From: Truepera sp965215315
GTDB lineage: Bacteria; Deinococcota; Deinococci; Deinococcales; Trueperaceae
Direction: 5' to 3'
Length of the DNA: 64,000 nucleotides
NCBI GenBank assembly: GCA_965215315.1
Contig: CBDCDB010000008.1
Span: forward strand, 2,046,001 to 2,110,000
The notes beneath the pieces were generated by a model. The model searched no databases and was not told where the DNA came from. It was given only the letters and a program-made list of their open reading frames with translations. Shown here one piece after another: positions 34,735 to 43,011 of this stretch; positions within the stretch are counted from its first letter, which is position 1; every line of letters begins with the position of its first letter. A program made the position numbers and the translations under genes.

Positions 34735-34763
34735 ATTATAATGAATGTTCGTTCATTCATAAA
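34735..34763 (-). promoter_or_regulatory. tetR promoter with overlapping palindromic operator
   Basis: On the minus strand, -10 TATAAT (34735-34740) and a weak -35 TTTATG (34758-34763) are 17 bp apart. The spacer is filled by ATGAATG and CATTCAT arms (34741-34760), a typical TetR-family operator. Confidence 0.7.
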
Positions 34764-34908
34764 ATGACAAATGTCCCGAAGTGCGTTAGTTCATCGGGCA
34801 GCTACCGAGTACAGCTTTTTTGAGTACGGCTCTTTCGCAAAAGCGACCCTGCTCACCAGACTGTTTTTGGTTCGGAGCGCGAAGTGTGCAGTTAGACTTG
34901 ATTTTTAC

Positions 34909-35012
34909 GGCAGGTATTATCTGGTCAGCAGCGCTCTCAGTCTAAGGTTTGCTGACTAGCACTCACATTTTGAGGTGATATTTAGTGCAGCCTCTCGTGG
35001 AAGTGCTGTTAC
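34909..35012 (-). repeat. Dispersed repeat, copy B (inverted)
   Basis: Read on the minus strand it gives CTTCCACGAGAGGCTGCACT, then AAAATGTGAGTGCTAGTCAG, CTGAGAGCGCTGCTGACCAG and ATAATACCTGC, matching copies A and C through about 85 bp. It occupies most of the roughly 350-bp gap between tetR and the serine dehydratase gene; the rest of that gap shows nothing else I can name. Confidence 0.75.
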
Positions 35013-35080
35013 TTCGCAGCTCAGTTTTCGGCCTTTCAGGTATAACACGCTGCCCCGCAAATACGCTACACTTTGAGCCT

Positions 35081-35746
35081 ATGGGACTCCTCGAGGTTAT
35101 CGGCCCGGTCATGGTAGGACCGTCTAGCAGCCACACCGCCGGGGCGTGCCGTCTGGCGCTCTTGGCGCGTCGTACACTCTTGTCGAAACCTCAAAGGGCG
35201 ACACTGACGCTACACGGGTCGTTTGCTAAAACTGCCAAAGGTCACGGCACCGACCAGGCGCTCGCTGGCGGCTTGCTCGGTTACGCGCCCGACGACGCGC
35301 GGATTCCAGACGCACTAGAAAGAGCTGAAGAAGCGGGCCTCGAGCTCCACTTCAACACTAAAGACCTGGGCGACGTTCACCCGAACACCGTGAAGTTTAC
35401 GCTCGTCAATGAACACGAGACCGTTGAATTTTTGGGCTCGAGTCTCGGCGGGGGACTCGTCCGAGCGTCTAAGGTAAGCGGCTTTGAGACGAACTTTTCC
35501 GGCGCGTACCATACGCTCCTCATCCGGCATACCGACCAAACTGGGGTTATTGCGACGGTCGCGCGAGTTTTAGCCGACGACGCCGTAAATATCGCTACGC
35601 TCACGTGTGCGCGTAGAAAACGAGGAGAAACGGCGTTGATGGCGCTCGAGCTCGAAACAGCGCCGACGCCCCATGTGCTGACGTACCTGTCGCAACTAGG
35701 CGTCGTAAACTGGCTCAGGTTACTACCGGACGTGATGAACGGGTAG
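35081..35746 (+). CDS. sdaAB: L-serine dehydratase, beta subunit (iron-sulfur dependent)
   Basis: 221 residues. 'IGPVMVGPSSSHTAGACRLA' is the SDH beta signature, followed by 'TDQALAGGLLGYAPDDARIP'. The last 75 residues are an ACT domain ('TDQTGVIATVARVLADDAVN'), the usual serine-binding regulatory part. With the alpha subunit it converts L-serine to pyruvate and ammonia. The ATG at 35081 has no ribosome site; TACACT lies 8 bp before it, so it may be leaderless. The alpha-subunit gene follows after 10 bp. Confidence 0.93.
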   Translation: MGLLEVIGPVMVGPSSSHTAGACRLALLARRTLLSKPQRATLTLHGSFAKTAKGHGTDQALAGGLLGYAPDDARIPDALERAEEAGLELHFNTKDLGDVHPNTVKFTLVNEHETVEFLGSSLGGGLVRASKVSGFETNFSGAYHTLLIRHTDQTGVIATVARVLADDAVNIATLTCARRKRGETALMALELETAPTPHVLTYLSQLGVVNWLRLLPDVMNG

Positions 35747-35756
35747 GGGGACGAAG

Positions 35757-36596
35757 ATGACTTTGAACGAGCTACTAAACGTTTCCGGCAGGGCTTCCGA
35801 AGCGGTGTTAACTGACAGCACGCCACCGGAAGAGCAGGCGGCACTGCTCGAGTCTATGCGCGGCCGTTTAGGTGAAATGAGAGATTCTATCGCTCGGGGG
35901 TTAGCGTCCGACGCGCCGAGCCGTACCGGAATGGTCGGTTGGAACGCCAAGACCTTATGGGAGGCTCCCGACGCGCTGCAAGCACCGCTGCTAAAACGCG
36001 TCCAAGCCTACGCAATGGCCGTCAACGAAGAAAACGCCCGCATGGGCCGTATCGTCGCTGCGCCGACGGCAGGCAGCGCCGGAACCGTACCGGGCGCACT
36101 CATCGGTGTGGGTGACGCATTGGGCTTAACCGACGACGATTTGCTGATGCCGCTCGTTTTGGCTGCCGGAATCGGCGAGGTCATCTCACAAACGATGTTT
36201 ATCGCCGGAGCGACGGGCGGTTGCGGCGCAGAGATCGGCTCGTCGGCAGCGATGGCGGCAGCGGCGGTGTGCGAGCTTTTAGGTGGCGACGCCAAACAAA
36301 CCGTTCACGCAGCGGCCCTCGCGCTGGTCAACACCATTGGGCTGGTGTGCGATCCGGTCGGCGGTTACGTCGAGGTACCGTGCGTATCTCGTAACGCCTT
36401 TTACAGTGTTCACGCGGTCGCGGCGGCACAGCTCGCACGCGCCGGACTTACGTCGTTTATTCCGCCTGATGAGGTCGTCTCGGCGATGGCGTCGGTGGGA
36501 CGGATGCTCCCGCCCGAGCTGCGTGAGACCGGCGAAGGCGGGATCGCCGACACCCCGACAGGTCGGATGATTGCGCTCAAGATGGCTGAACGTTAA
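35757..36596 (+). CDS. sdaAA: L-serine dehydratase, alpha subunit (iron-sulfur dependent)
   Basis: 279 residues, the catalytic [4Fe-4S] subunit. Cluster cysteines are seen in 'GATGGCGAEIGSSAA', 'TIGLVCDPVGGYVEVPCVSR'. 'APTAGSAGTVPGAL' and 'RTGMVGWNAKTLWEAP' are further family blocks. Ribosome site GTAGGGGG precedes the ATG by 6-7 bp. It pairs with the beta subunit upstream to feed serine into pyruvate, which the aceEF complex farther right can oxidise. Confidence 0.93.
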   Translation: MTLNELLNVSGRASEAVLTDSTPPEEQAALLESMRGRLGEMRDSIARGLASDAPSRTGMVGWNAKTLWEAPDALQAPLLKRVQAYAMAVNEENARMGRIVAAPTAGSAGTVPGALIGVGDALGLTDDDLLMPLVLAAGIGEVISQTMFIAGATGGCGAEIGSSAAMAAAAVCELLGGDAKQTVHAAALALVNTIGLVCDPVGGYVEVPCVSRNAFYSVHAVAAAQLARAGLTSFIPPDEVVSAMASVGRMLPPELRETGEGGIADTPTGRMIALKMAER

Positions 36597-36672
36597 GTGA
36601 CCTGACCGCCGGAACCTTCGAGCTCCCAAACATGCAGGGTCAGCGAAACGTAAACCGTAGCGTCATTAAGAA

Positions 36673-36707
36673 GCACTACAAAGTGCGTTTCGCTTAAAGC
36701 CTATGAT
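36673..36707 (+). promoter_or_regulatory. Probable ndh control region
   Basis: TATGAT at 36702-36707 is a plausible -10. An inverted repeat GCACT-ACAA-AGTGC (36673-36686) covers the place of the -35, suggesting operator control; no good -35 is visible. Confidence 0.35.
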
Positions 36708-36751
36708 AGGGGGACTAAATGCGGGCACACAGCACCCCGCCGGGAGGTACG

Positions 36752-38158
36752 ATGAACCAAACAGCCCCTCAGACCTATACACCTCAGCTGAGTAGCAGAG
36801 GTGCAAGTAATAAACCGAGAGTTGTCATCATCGGTGCGGGTTTTGTCGGTATTTACGCGGCAAAGGCTCTCCGTAAAGCCGATGTTGAAGTCGTCCTGAT
36901 CGACCAGAACAACTATCACACCTTTCAACCGCTGATCTATCAGGTGGCGACGGCGGCCCTCGAGCCCGAAGAGGTTGCCCAAACCGTTCGGACGATTTTC
37001 AGGCGGCAAAAAAACCTCAACTTTCGTCAAGCAACCGTCGAAGACGTCGATTGGGACGCTAAAACGCTGGCGTTCGCGGGCGGGGACACCCTCGAGTTCG
37101 ATTACCTCATCATCGGCGCAGGCGCGGTCTATAACGACTTTGGGATTCCGGGCGTTAAGGAAAACGCTTTTTACGTAAAGAGCTTGACTGAAGCCGTCAA
37201 CATTCGGAGTCATATTCTGCGGCAGTTTGAGCGGGCGAGCGCCGACCCCAGCTTGATCGACCAGGGCGCACTCAACATCGTTATCGTCGGTGGTGGGCCG
37301 ACCGGCGTTGAAACGGCGGGGGCGTTGTCCGAGCTGTTCAGCCGGGTCTTACCTGAAGACTACCCCGACCTCGACGTGTCGCGGGCGAAAATCATCCTGG
37401 TCGAGATGCTCGACTTTCTGATGGCTCCTTACGGCAACAAGGCGCGAGAGTACACCGCCGAGGTGTTGCGGGGGCGCGGCGTCGAACTCCGGCTCGGCGA
37501 GGCCATTTCCAAGGTATGTGAGGGTGAGGTCGAACTTAAAGGCGGCGACGTGATCCCGACTGAAACGCTCATCTGGGCTGCCGGTGTACGCGGACATCCG
37601 CTCGTAGAAGCGCTGGGGGTTGAACTCGAGAAAGGCTACCGCATCAAGGTCAATCCCGACTTGAGCCTGCCCGGTCGCCCGTACGCGTTCGCTGCCGGAG
37701 ACGTGTCCGGCGCGAAAGATGAAAACGGCAAGATGTTCCTGCAGGTCGCGCAGGTCGCCATTCAGCAGGGCAAATTTGCCGCAAAAACGATTATGAACGA
37801 ACTTAGCGGTAAGCGCGAACGGGGCCGGTTTTCCTACTTTGACAAGGGCAATATGGCGATTATCGGACGTAATGCGGGCGTTGCCGAGCTAGGTAAGGTT
37901 TTCCTTGGGATCAAACTGCGCGGCTTTTTAGGCTGGCTGGGCTGGCTTTTTATTCACCTCGTCTACCTGCCGGGGTACCGCAACCGTCTCGGCGCGTTTA
38001 CCGACTGGGCGTACAACTACCTGACCTACGACCGCCACGCCCGCCTGATTACCGACATGATCCCCTCCCCCGCTGAACTCGGTAATCATACCGGTGAAGA
38101 GGTATCTGACCTCGAGACCGCCCAGCGAGGTCGTAAGGCGCAGTTTGCAGTTAAGTAA
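36752..38158 (+). CDS. ndh: Type II NADH dehydrogenase (NDH-2)
   Basis: 468 residues, a peripheral flavoprotein passing electrons from NADH to quinone without proton pumping. Two Rossmann motifs: FAD 'VVIIGAGFVGIYAAKAL' and NADH 'IVIVGGGPTGVETAGALSEL'. 'NNYHTFQPLIYQVATAALEP' and 'LIIGAGAVYNDFGIPGV' are NDH-2 hallmarks, 'YAFAAGDVSG' is the second FAD contact, and the C-terminal 'GFLGWLGWLFIHLVYLPGYR' amphipathic stretch binds the membrane. The ATG at 36752 has GGGAGG 6 bp before; an upstream GTG/ATG extension is less likely. It supplies the quinol pool for the oxidase at 46-53 kb. Confidence 0.93.
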   Translation: MNQTAPQTYTPQLSSRGASNKPRVVIIGAGFVGIYAAKALRKADVEVVLIDQNNYHTFQPLIYQVATAALEPEEVAQTVRTIFRRQKNLNFRQATVEDVDWDAKTLAFAGGDTLEFDYLIIGAGAVYNDFGIPGVKENAFYVKSLTEAVNIRSHILRQFERASADPSLIDQGALNIVIVGGGPTGVETAGALSELFSRVLPEDYPDLDVSRAKIILVEMLDFLMAPYGNKAREYTAEVLRGRGVELRLGEAISKVCEGEVELKGGDVIPTETLIWAAGVRGHPLVEALGVELEKGYRIKVNPDLSLPGRPYAFAAGDVSGAKDENGKMFLQVAQVAIQQGKFAAKTIMNELSGKRERGRFSYFDKGNMAIIGRNAGVAELGKVFLGIKLRGFLGWLGWLFIHLVYLPGYRNRLGAFTDWAYNYLTYDRHARLITDMIPSPAELGNHTGEEVSDLETAQRGRKAQFAVK

Positions 38159-38223
38159 TCTATCAGCGAGGAGTTGGCTGGGCCGTAAACCGCCTAGCCC
38201 CTCTTTTGGGGTAGCGTAGGACG

Positions 38224-39036
38224 ATGGAAAAGCTAACCTCCGACCAGCAGCGAGACTTCTTACATACCGCGATTCGCGCGGCCCGCGCCGCCGCCCACAT
38301 CCACCAGAGCGGCGTCGGGCAAAACCTGAAAATCGCTACCAAATCGAACGAGACCGATTTGGTGACACGCGTTGACAGGGAGAGTGAAGCGCGTATCCGC
38401 GAGATTTTGCTCTCGAGCTACCCCGACCATGTGGTTTTAGGCGAAGAAGAAGGCCAGCAGGGTGACGCCTCTTGCCGCTGGATTGTCGATCCGCTAGACG
38501 GCACCCTCAACTACGCGCACGGGTTTCCGTTTTACTGCGTGTCGATTGGGTTAGAGGTTGAGGGGCGGCTCGAGGTCGCCGTCGTCCTCGATCCGGTGCA
38601 TAATGAACTTTTTACGGCGGTGCGGAGCGGCGGCGCGCTCCTGAACGGTGCGCCTATTGCCGTAACCAAAGAAACTGAACTCCGCCGGAGCATGTTGGCA
38701 ACCGGTTTTTCCTACGACCCGGAAAGTGCCGTCAACAATGTTGAGGTGATGGGCCGAATGCTGGGCCGTTGCCGCAAAGTGCGTTGTTTTGGTGCGGCGG
38801 CTCTGGATTTAGCATATCTGGCGTGCGGACGGCTTGACGGCTTGTGGGCACTTACGCTCAGCCCGTGGGACGTGGCTGCTGGGGTGCTCCTTGTTACTGA
38901 AGCGGGCGGACGCGTAACGGACGGTGCGGGCGAGCTTTACAACGTTTACGAAAAAGTTTTGGTCGCGAGCAACGGCAGGGTTCACGAGGCGATGCTGGAG
39001 GCGCTCGAGCTTCCCGCCGCCCTGCACCAGGAATGA
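38224..39036 (+). CDS. Inositol monophosphatase family protein
   Basis: 270 residues. Metal-binding motifs: 'LGEEEGQQGD' (Glu), 'WIVDPLDGTLNYAHGFP' (DPxDGT) and 'LSPWDVAAGVLLVTEAGGRV' (WDxAAG). Mg-dependent dephosphorylation of inositol-1-phosphate or related sugar or nucleotide phosphates (SuhB, CysQ and FBPase relatives share these motifs). The exact substrate is undecided. Given the sulfotransferases in this genome, a CysQ-like 3'-phosphoadenosine phosphatase role is conceivable but not shown. It overlaps the following gene by 4 bp. Confidence 0.9.
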   Translation: MEKLTSDQQRDFLHTAIRAARAAAHIHQSGVGQNLKIATKSNETDLVTRVDRESEARIREILLSSYPDHVVLGEEEGQQGDASCRWIVDPLDGTLNYAHGFPFYCVSIGLEVEGRLEVAVVLDPVHNELFTAVRSGGALLNGAPIAVTKETELRRSMLATGFSYDPESAVNNVEVMGRMLGRCRKVRCFGAAALDLAYLACGRLDGLWALTLSPWDVAAGVLLVTEAGGRVTDGAGELYNVYEKVLVASNGRVHEAMLEALELPAALHQE

Positions 39037-39785
39037 CCACCGCGCCCAGACGATTGGTGTTAGACCTCGAGACCAAACGCTCGTTCGATGAGGTCGGCGG
39101 CGCAGAAAACCGCGCTCAACTCGGCGTCAGCGTCGTCGGCGTGTACGATTACGCTGAAGACCGTTTTTTGACGTTTCGGGAAACCCAATTTGACGACCTG
39201 ACCCATTTGTTAAAAGATGCCGAACAGGTCGTCGGTTTTAACCTCATCGGGTTTGACTGGCCCGTTCTGGCAGCTGAACTCGGGCTATGGGTCACAGAAC
39301 TCCCGACTCTAGATCTGATGATCGAAGCGCAAAAGGCGCTCGGGCGGCGAATTTCGCTCGACGCGCTGGCGCAGGCAACACTCGGCTCGAGCAAACTCGG
39401 GTCGGGTTTGGACGCTTTGGAGTACTACCGCGCCGGAGAGTGGGAAAAGCTCGAGCGCTACTGCCTGGAAGACGTCAAACTCACCCGCGACCTCTACGAA
39501 TACGCCCGCAAATACGGGCAACTCTTTTTTCAAAAAGGCCCACGCCGCGCCCCCATCGCCATGAGCTTTGCCGAACACCCGCTCGCGCCCATGTTCCGTG
39601 ACGTTGCCAAAGCTCGGGGCAGCGTGCAGATGGTTTACGGCGGTAAAACCCGGCAGGTTGACGTGACTTCGTTTGACGGCGCGTATGTGCGCGGGTTTTG
39701 CCATTTGCGGCAAAAACAGCTGACGTTCAGGCTCGATAAGGTTGAGGACGCCGTAAGGGTGGCCTCGAGCGACCCGCTCTTTTAG
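39033..39785 (+). CDS. DEDD 3'-5' exonuclease-like domain fused to a WYL-like domain
   Basis: 250 residues. The N-terminal 165 residues are an RNase-H-like DEDD nuclease: 'LVLDLETKRSF' (Asp11, Glu13), 'VVGFNLIGFDWPVL' (second Asp), and 'YCLEDVKLTRDLYEYA' (last Asp pair). The C-terminal 70 residues ('SVQMVYGGKTRQVDVTSFDG', 'GFCHLRQKQLTFRLDKVEDA') match the WYL pattern, a nucleic-acid or nucleotide-sensing domain common in defence regulators. Such pairing is unusual to me. The ATGA overlap with the phosphatase suggests co-translation. Repair, RNA turnover or defence are all possible. Confidence 0.7.
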   Translation: MTTAPRRLVLDLETKRSFDEVGGAENRAQLGVSVVGVYDYAEDRFLTFRETQFDDLTHLLKDAEQVVGFNLIGFDWPVLAAELGLWVTELPTLDLMIEAQKALGRRISLDALAQATLGSSKLGSGLDALEYYRAGEWEKLERYCLEDVKLTRDLYEYARKYGQLFFQKGPRRAPIAMSFAEHPLAPMFRDVAKARGSVQMVYGGKTRQVDVTSFDGAYVRGFCHLRQKQLTFRLDKVEDAVRVASSDPLF

Positions 39786-39804
39786 GCTGAGTTGCTGTGG
39801 GCTT

Positions 39805-40341
39805 ATGAGCTATCCCAAAGAGAGCTTCAAACCTGGCGAGGGCGAAGAGCGTTCGCTCCGTCAACGTCTAGGGATACGCGGTGAGCTGACCTTGGCGCTG
39901 CTACCGACCGTCACCGTCCTCGCTGTTTTTGCCTTTGTCGAGGTGCTGAGTCAGCAGCGTTTGCTATTTGCTTCACTGGCCTCGAGCGCCTTTTTAATCT
40001 ACCTAGATCCGCAGCACGGCATGAACAGCGTTCGGACGCTCGTTGTGGCGCACCTGATCGCCGCCAGTTTGGGCTTCGGCACCTATCTCCTCTTCGGGCC
40101 CGGTTATCTCGCAGCCGGGGCTGCCATGCTCGGCACCGTCGTCCTGATGATCGTCCTCGACGCGGTGCATCCGCCCGCCGTTTCGACCTCTTTAAGTTTT
40201 GCATTTCGGGCCGGAAGCGCGAGCAATCTGCTTCTTTTTGTGTTGGCGATAGGGATTACGGTGATGCTGGTGGGCCTCGAGCAGGTTGCAGTTTGGCTAG
40301 CGGCGCGGCAAGCTCGGCGCGGTAAGGTGACGGAAACTTGA
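39805..40341 (+). CDS. HPP-family membrane protein
   Basis: 178 residues, four transmembrane helices. 'LLFASLASSAFLIYLDPQHG' and 'VLDAVHPPAVSTSLSFAF' contain the family HPP motif. Members are inner-membrane proteins sometimes linked to nitrite transport; the function here is not known. It starts 19 bp after the exonuclease gene and is followed by the DUF1622 gene. Confidence 0.8.
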   Translation: MSYPKESFKPGEGEERSLRQRLGIRGELTLALLPTVTVLAVFAFVEVLSQQRLLFASLASSAFLIYLDPQHGMNSVRTLVVAHLIAASLGFGTYLLFGPGYLAAGAAMLGTVVLMIVLDAVHPPAVSTSLSFAFRAGSASNLLLFVLAIGITVMLVGLEQVAVWLAARQARRGKVTET

Positions 40342-40351
40342 ACACCGGAAG

Positions 40352-40845
40352 ATGAGCAGAGAACCTGAACCCAAAAGCGTCATTAAAGAATCGTGGACGG
40401 GCTTTTTACTCCCTATCGCCCTGATTTTCGGGCTCGTTTTGCTGCTAAGCCTAAACACCAATGTCGGCGGCAGCGTCGGTGAAGGAACCCAGGGCAATCC
40501 ACTCGAGGGCTGGCTCAACTTATCGTCGGCTACTTTGCGGCAGGCGCTGAAATTGCGGCGGCCCTGGTGATCGGTCTGGCAATTTTACGCGGTATCTTGA
40601 GCTATATCCGGCTACTATTTTCACGTTCGGCAGCTGAAGGAGCCGCCACCGAAGGCATCCGCCTCAAACTCGGGCGGGCGCTTACCCTCGGCCTCGAGTT
40701 TACGGTGGCCAGCGACATTTTACGGACGGCTGTGGCCCCGACCCGGCAAGACATCTTGAACCTTGGCGCGATTGTTTTGCTGCGGACGCTGCTGAACTAT
40801 TTTCTCGAGCGGGAAATCGAACAGGCCGAAGCCAAACGCGTATAA
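40352..40845 (+). pseudogene. DUF1622 membrane protein, one-base frameshift
   Basis: The N-terminal frame (40352 on; 'WTGFLLPIALIFGLVLLLSL') ends as '..NPLEGWLN'. The remainder is in another frame from 40519: 'LIVGYFAAGAEIAAALVIGL' through the DUF1622 core 'LGLEFTVASDILRTAV' and 'IVLLRTLLNYFLEREIEQ' to 40845. The total of 494 nt lacks one base of a whole number of codons, so a single missing base near 40518 is the only defect. It may be a sequencing error or a recent mutation. Confidence 0.75.
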
Positions 40846-40855
40846 TCGGCCTCAT

Positions 40856-41137
40856 ATGAAGACAATAGATGCGACGAAGGTAGCTAGAGACGGATTTTTA
40901 CGGCGTTTTCGGTTAAAGTCGTTCATCACGTTGGGCGTAACTATCGCCGTAATGTTCTTGATTCCGTTACTCATTAGCCTGAGCACGAACTGGTCGTATT
41001 GGCGCACGTTTAACTTGGCTACTCCGGCTTTACTGACGCTTATTACATTAGCACTTTTTGTACAGTTGCTATTTATAAAACCTCGAGCGGGACAGGTACT
41101 TCTTGACGCTGGGCCATACCCGCAGCGGAGACTATTA
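40856..41137 (+). pseudogene. Two-helix membrane protein truncated by IS630 insertion
   Basis: Begins 'MKTIDATKVARDGFLRRFRL' and has two transmembrane helices ('FITLGVTIAVMFLIPLLISL' and 'ALLTLITLALFVQLLF'). After 'KPRAG' the sequence becomes ambiguous, and the IS630 element begins at 41138 after a TA. No convincing continuation is found beyond the element. Family unknown. Confidence 0.5.
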
Positions 41138-42323
41138 CATTGTCAGCGAAGAGTTGACCCATAGCAACACAGTGTCTAAAGTAAGCGAATGAAAAAGCGC
41201 TATGGAATCAAGCTGAGTAAAATACAAAGGCAAGAGCTCGAACGGCTAACAAAAGCGGGAGCGTGCCGGGTGAGGGTGTACAAACGGGCTAGGGCACTGT
41301 TACTGGCGGATGCCGGGGTAAGTGACGCCGAGATTCTCAAGCAAGCAGATATCAGTTTGGCAACGCTCAAGAGGATCCGCAAACGTTTTTGCGAAAGCCA
41401 GAGTAACGTCCAAGAGGTAGTAGCGGACAAGCCCAAACCAGGACGCCCAAGTCGCTTTAGTGGTGAACAGCGAGCGAAGATTACCGCTTTAGCATGTAGT
41501 GAGGCTCCTGAAGGCAGAAGCAGATGGACACTGAGACTGTTAGCGGATAAAGCTGTCGAGCTGGGCTTGGTTGAGACTGTTTCGCATGAGGGGGTCAGCG
41601 AGATACTGAAAAAAACGAGCTCAAACCCCACCTAAAGCGGTGTTGGTGTTTGGGCAAGCTCACCTCTGCGTTCATTTGGCAAATGGAGCGGGTGCTTGAT
41701 ACTTACGCTCAGCCTTATGACCCCGACTATCCGGTACTTTGTTTTGATGAACGACCTTGTTATCTGATTGAACAGACCTTACAACCTGTAGCGATGAAAG
41801 CAGGCCAGGTCAAACGCGAGGACTACCATTATAAAGTCACGGCAAGTTGTTCAGTGCTCTTAGCGGTCGAGCCGCTTACCGGCAGGCGTTGGACTAGGCT
41901 CTATGACCACCGCCGACGGCAGGAATACACCGACTTTATGCAGTACTTAACGCAACAGTTCCCTCAAGCGCAGAAAATCAGGCTGGTGCAGGATAATCTC
42001 AACACCCATAACCCAGGCTCGTTTTATGCTGCTCTAGCACCGCAAGCTGCCTTCGAACTTGCCCAGCAGTTTGAGATGATTCATACCCCTAAGCACGCTT
42101 CTTGGCTTAACATGGCTGAACTTGAATTCTCCGCTTTAAGCAAACAGTGCCTAGACCGGCGCATTGCTCAACGTGACCGCCTTGAAACTGAACTTAACGC
42201 TTGGCAAACAGAGCGCAATCAAGCCCAAGTTAAGCTCAACTGGCAATTCTCCAAAGAAGCGGCTAGACACACCTTCAAACGTGCCTATACAGAGGTGAAG
42301 GTGTCAGTACCTCGCTGACAGTG
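41138..42323 (+). mobile_element. IS630-family insertion sequence (1186 bp)
   Basis: Ends CATTGTCAGCGAAG and, inverted, CACTGTCAGCGAGG, with TA duplicated on both sides (41136-41137 and 42324-42325). It contains no CTCGAG. It is a different IS630 subgroup from the copy at 8309-9300. Confidence 0.85.
41189..42318 (+). CDS. IS630-family transposase, made by -1 frameshifting
   Basis: The first frame (to 41635) holds winged-helix/HTH segments ('SDAEILKQADISLATLKRIR', 'RSRWTLRLLADKAVELGLVE'). Seven A at 41609-41615 allow a -1 slip that continues 'LKKNELKPHLKRCWCLGKLT' into the catalytic frame. The DDE residues are Asp in 'VLCFDERPC', Asp in 'LVQDNLNTHNPG' and Glu in 'ASWLNMAELEFSA'. The joined protein has about 376 residues, normal for this subgroup, so the gene looks functional. 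Confidence 0.85.
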
Positions 42324-42337
42324 TAGTATGGCAATCA

Positions 42338-42502
42338 TCAGAAGTATTGAGTCAAATAACCGCAGAGCCTGAACCAAGCTCGGGCATCTTGGAGGGTGAT
42401 AGCGTTGCAAGCGTGTTTGATAGCGTGCGAAAGCGTTTCTCGGGTAGTCGCCTGAGCTTTTCTAAGTAAGGCTTTGATTTTGGTAGCATTTGCAAAATAG
42501 GT
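42338..42502 (-). pseudogene. IS630 transposase C-terminal fragment
   Basis: On the minus strand, about 54 codons read 'YFANATKIKALLRKAQATTR', 'AIKHACNAITLQDARAWF' and 'RLCGYLTQYF' before a TGA, the usual C-terminus of another IS630 transposase ('..CGY'). The rest of that gene is gone. Confidence 0.65.
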
Positions 42503-42523
42503 TACGACACACGATAGTAAGGA

Positions 42524-42823
42524 ATGCGAGCGTACTCGGAAGACTTAAGAACGAGAATCGTAATAGCAGTTGAGGAAGAAGGGCTTGCTAAGGTAGAAGT
42601 AGCAAGACGTTTCAAAATAGACCGAGCGACGGTTTATCGTTACCTAGCACGCGCTGGGCAAGGCGAACTCAAAGCGAAAACCTCACCAGGCCGCACCCGC
42701 AAGCTAACCCCGGAACAGGTGCAGGCGTTTAAGCGGCGCTGTAGAAAAGTTTTTTACTCTGATTGCAGGTTGAGAGGGCGGCTGGGGGAGACTCGAGGTC
42801 GTCTTTCTATAGTTGGATACTGA
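42524..42823 (+). pseudogene. IS630 transposase N-terminal fragment
   Basis: 'MRAYSEDLRTRIVIAVEEEG' then 'AKVEVARRFKIDRATVYRYL' is an IS630-type helix-turn-helix N-terminus. Similarity ends about residue 75 ('FKRRCRK'), beyond which the frame reads unrelated sequence antisense to the GNAT remnant. No catalytic domain follows. Confidence 0.7.
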
Positions 42824-42825
42824 GT

Positions 42826-43011
42826 CGCTAAATGATGGCAGACTTTAGGGACCTTACGCGCAAACATCACGGCGTTGGCGAGGCGGTTGTAGTCGCACAC
42901 CGCGAGTTTACCGTCTACCGTGATTTCGTAGCGGGTACGGTCGTCGTTGCGTGTGACCTCACTATTTTCAACGTCTAAAGTTTTAGCGTCTAGCACGGCT
43001 TCTCGCCGCAA
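42826..43011 (-). pseudogene. GNAT (YjdJ-like) acetyltransferase, truncated
   Basis: The ATG at 43009-43011 overlaps the end of the dioxygenase gene, suggesting a former operon partner. 'VTRNDDRTRYEITVDGKLAV', 'CDYNRLANAVMFARKVPKV' resembles the first half of small YjdJ-type GNATs, but the acetyl-CoA loop that should follow is missing and IS debris takes its place. Confidence 0.5.
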
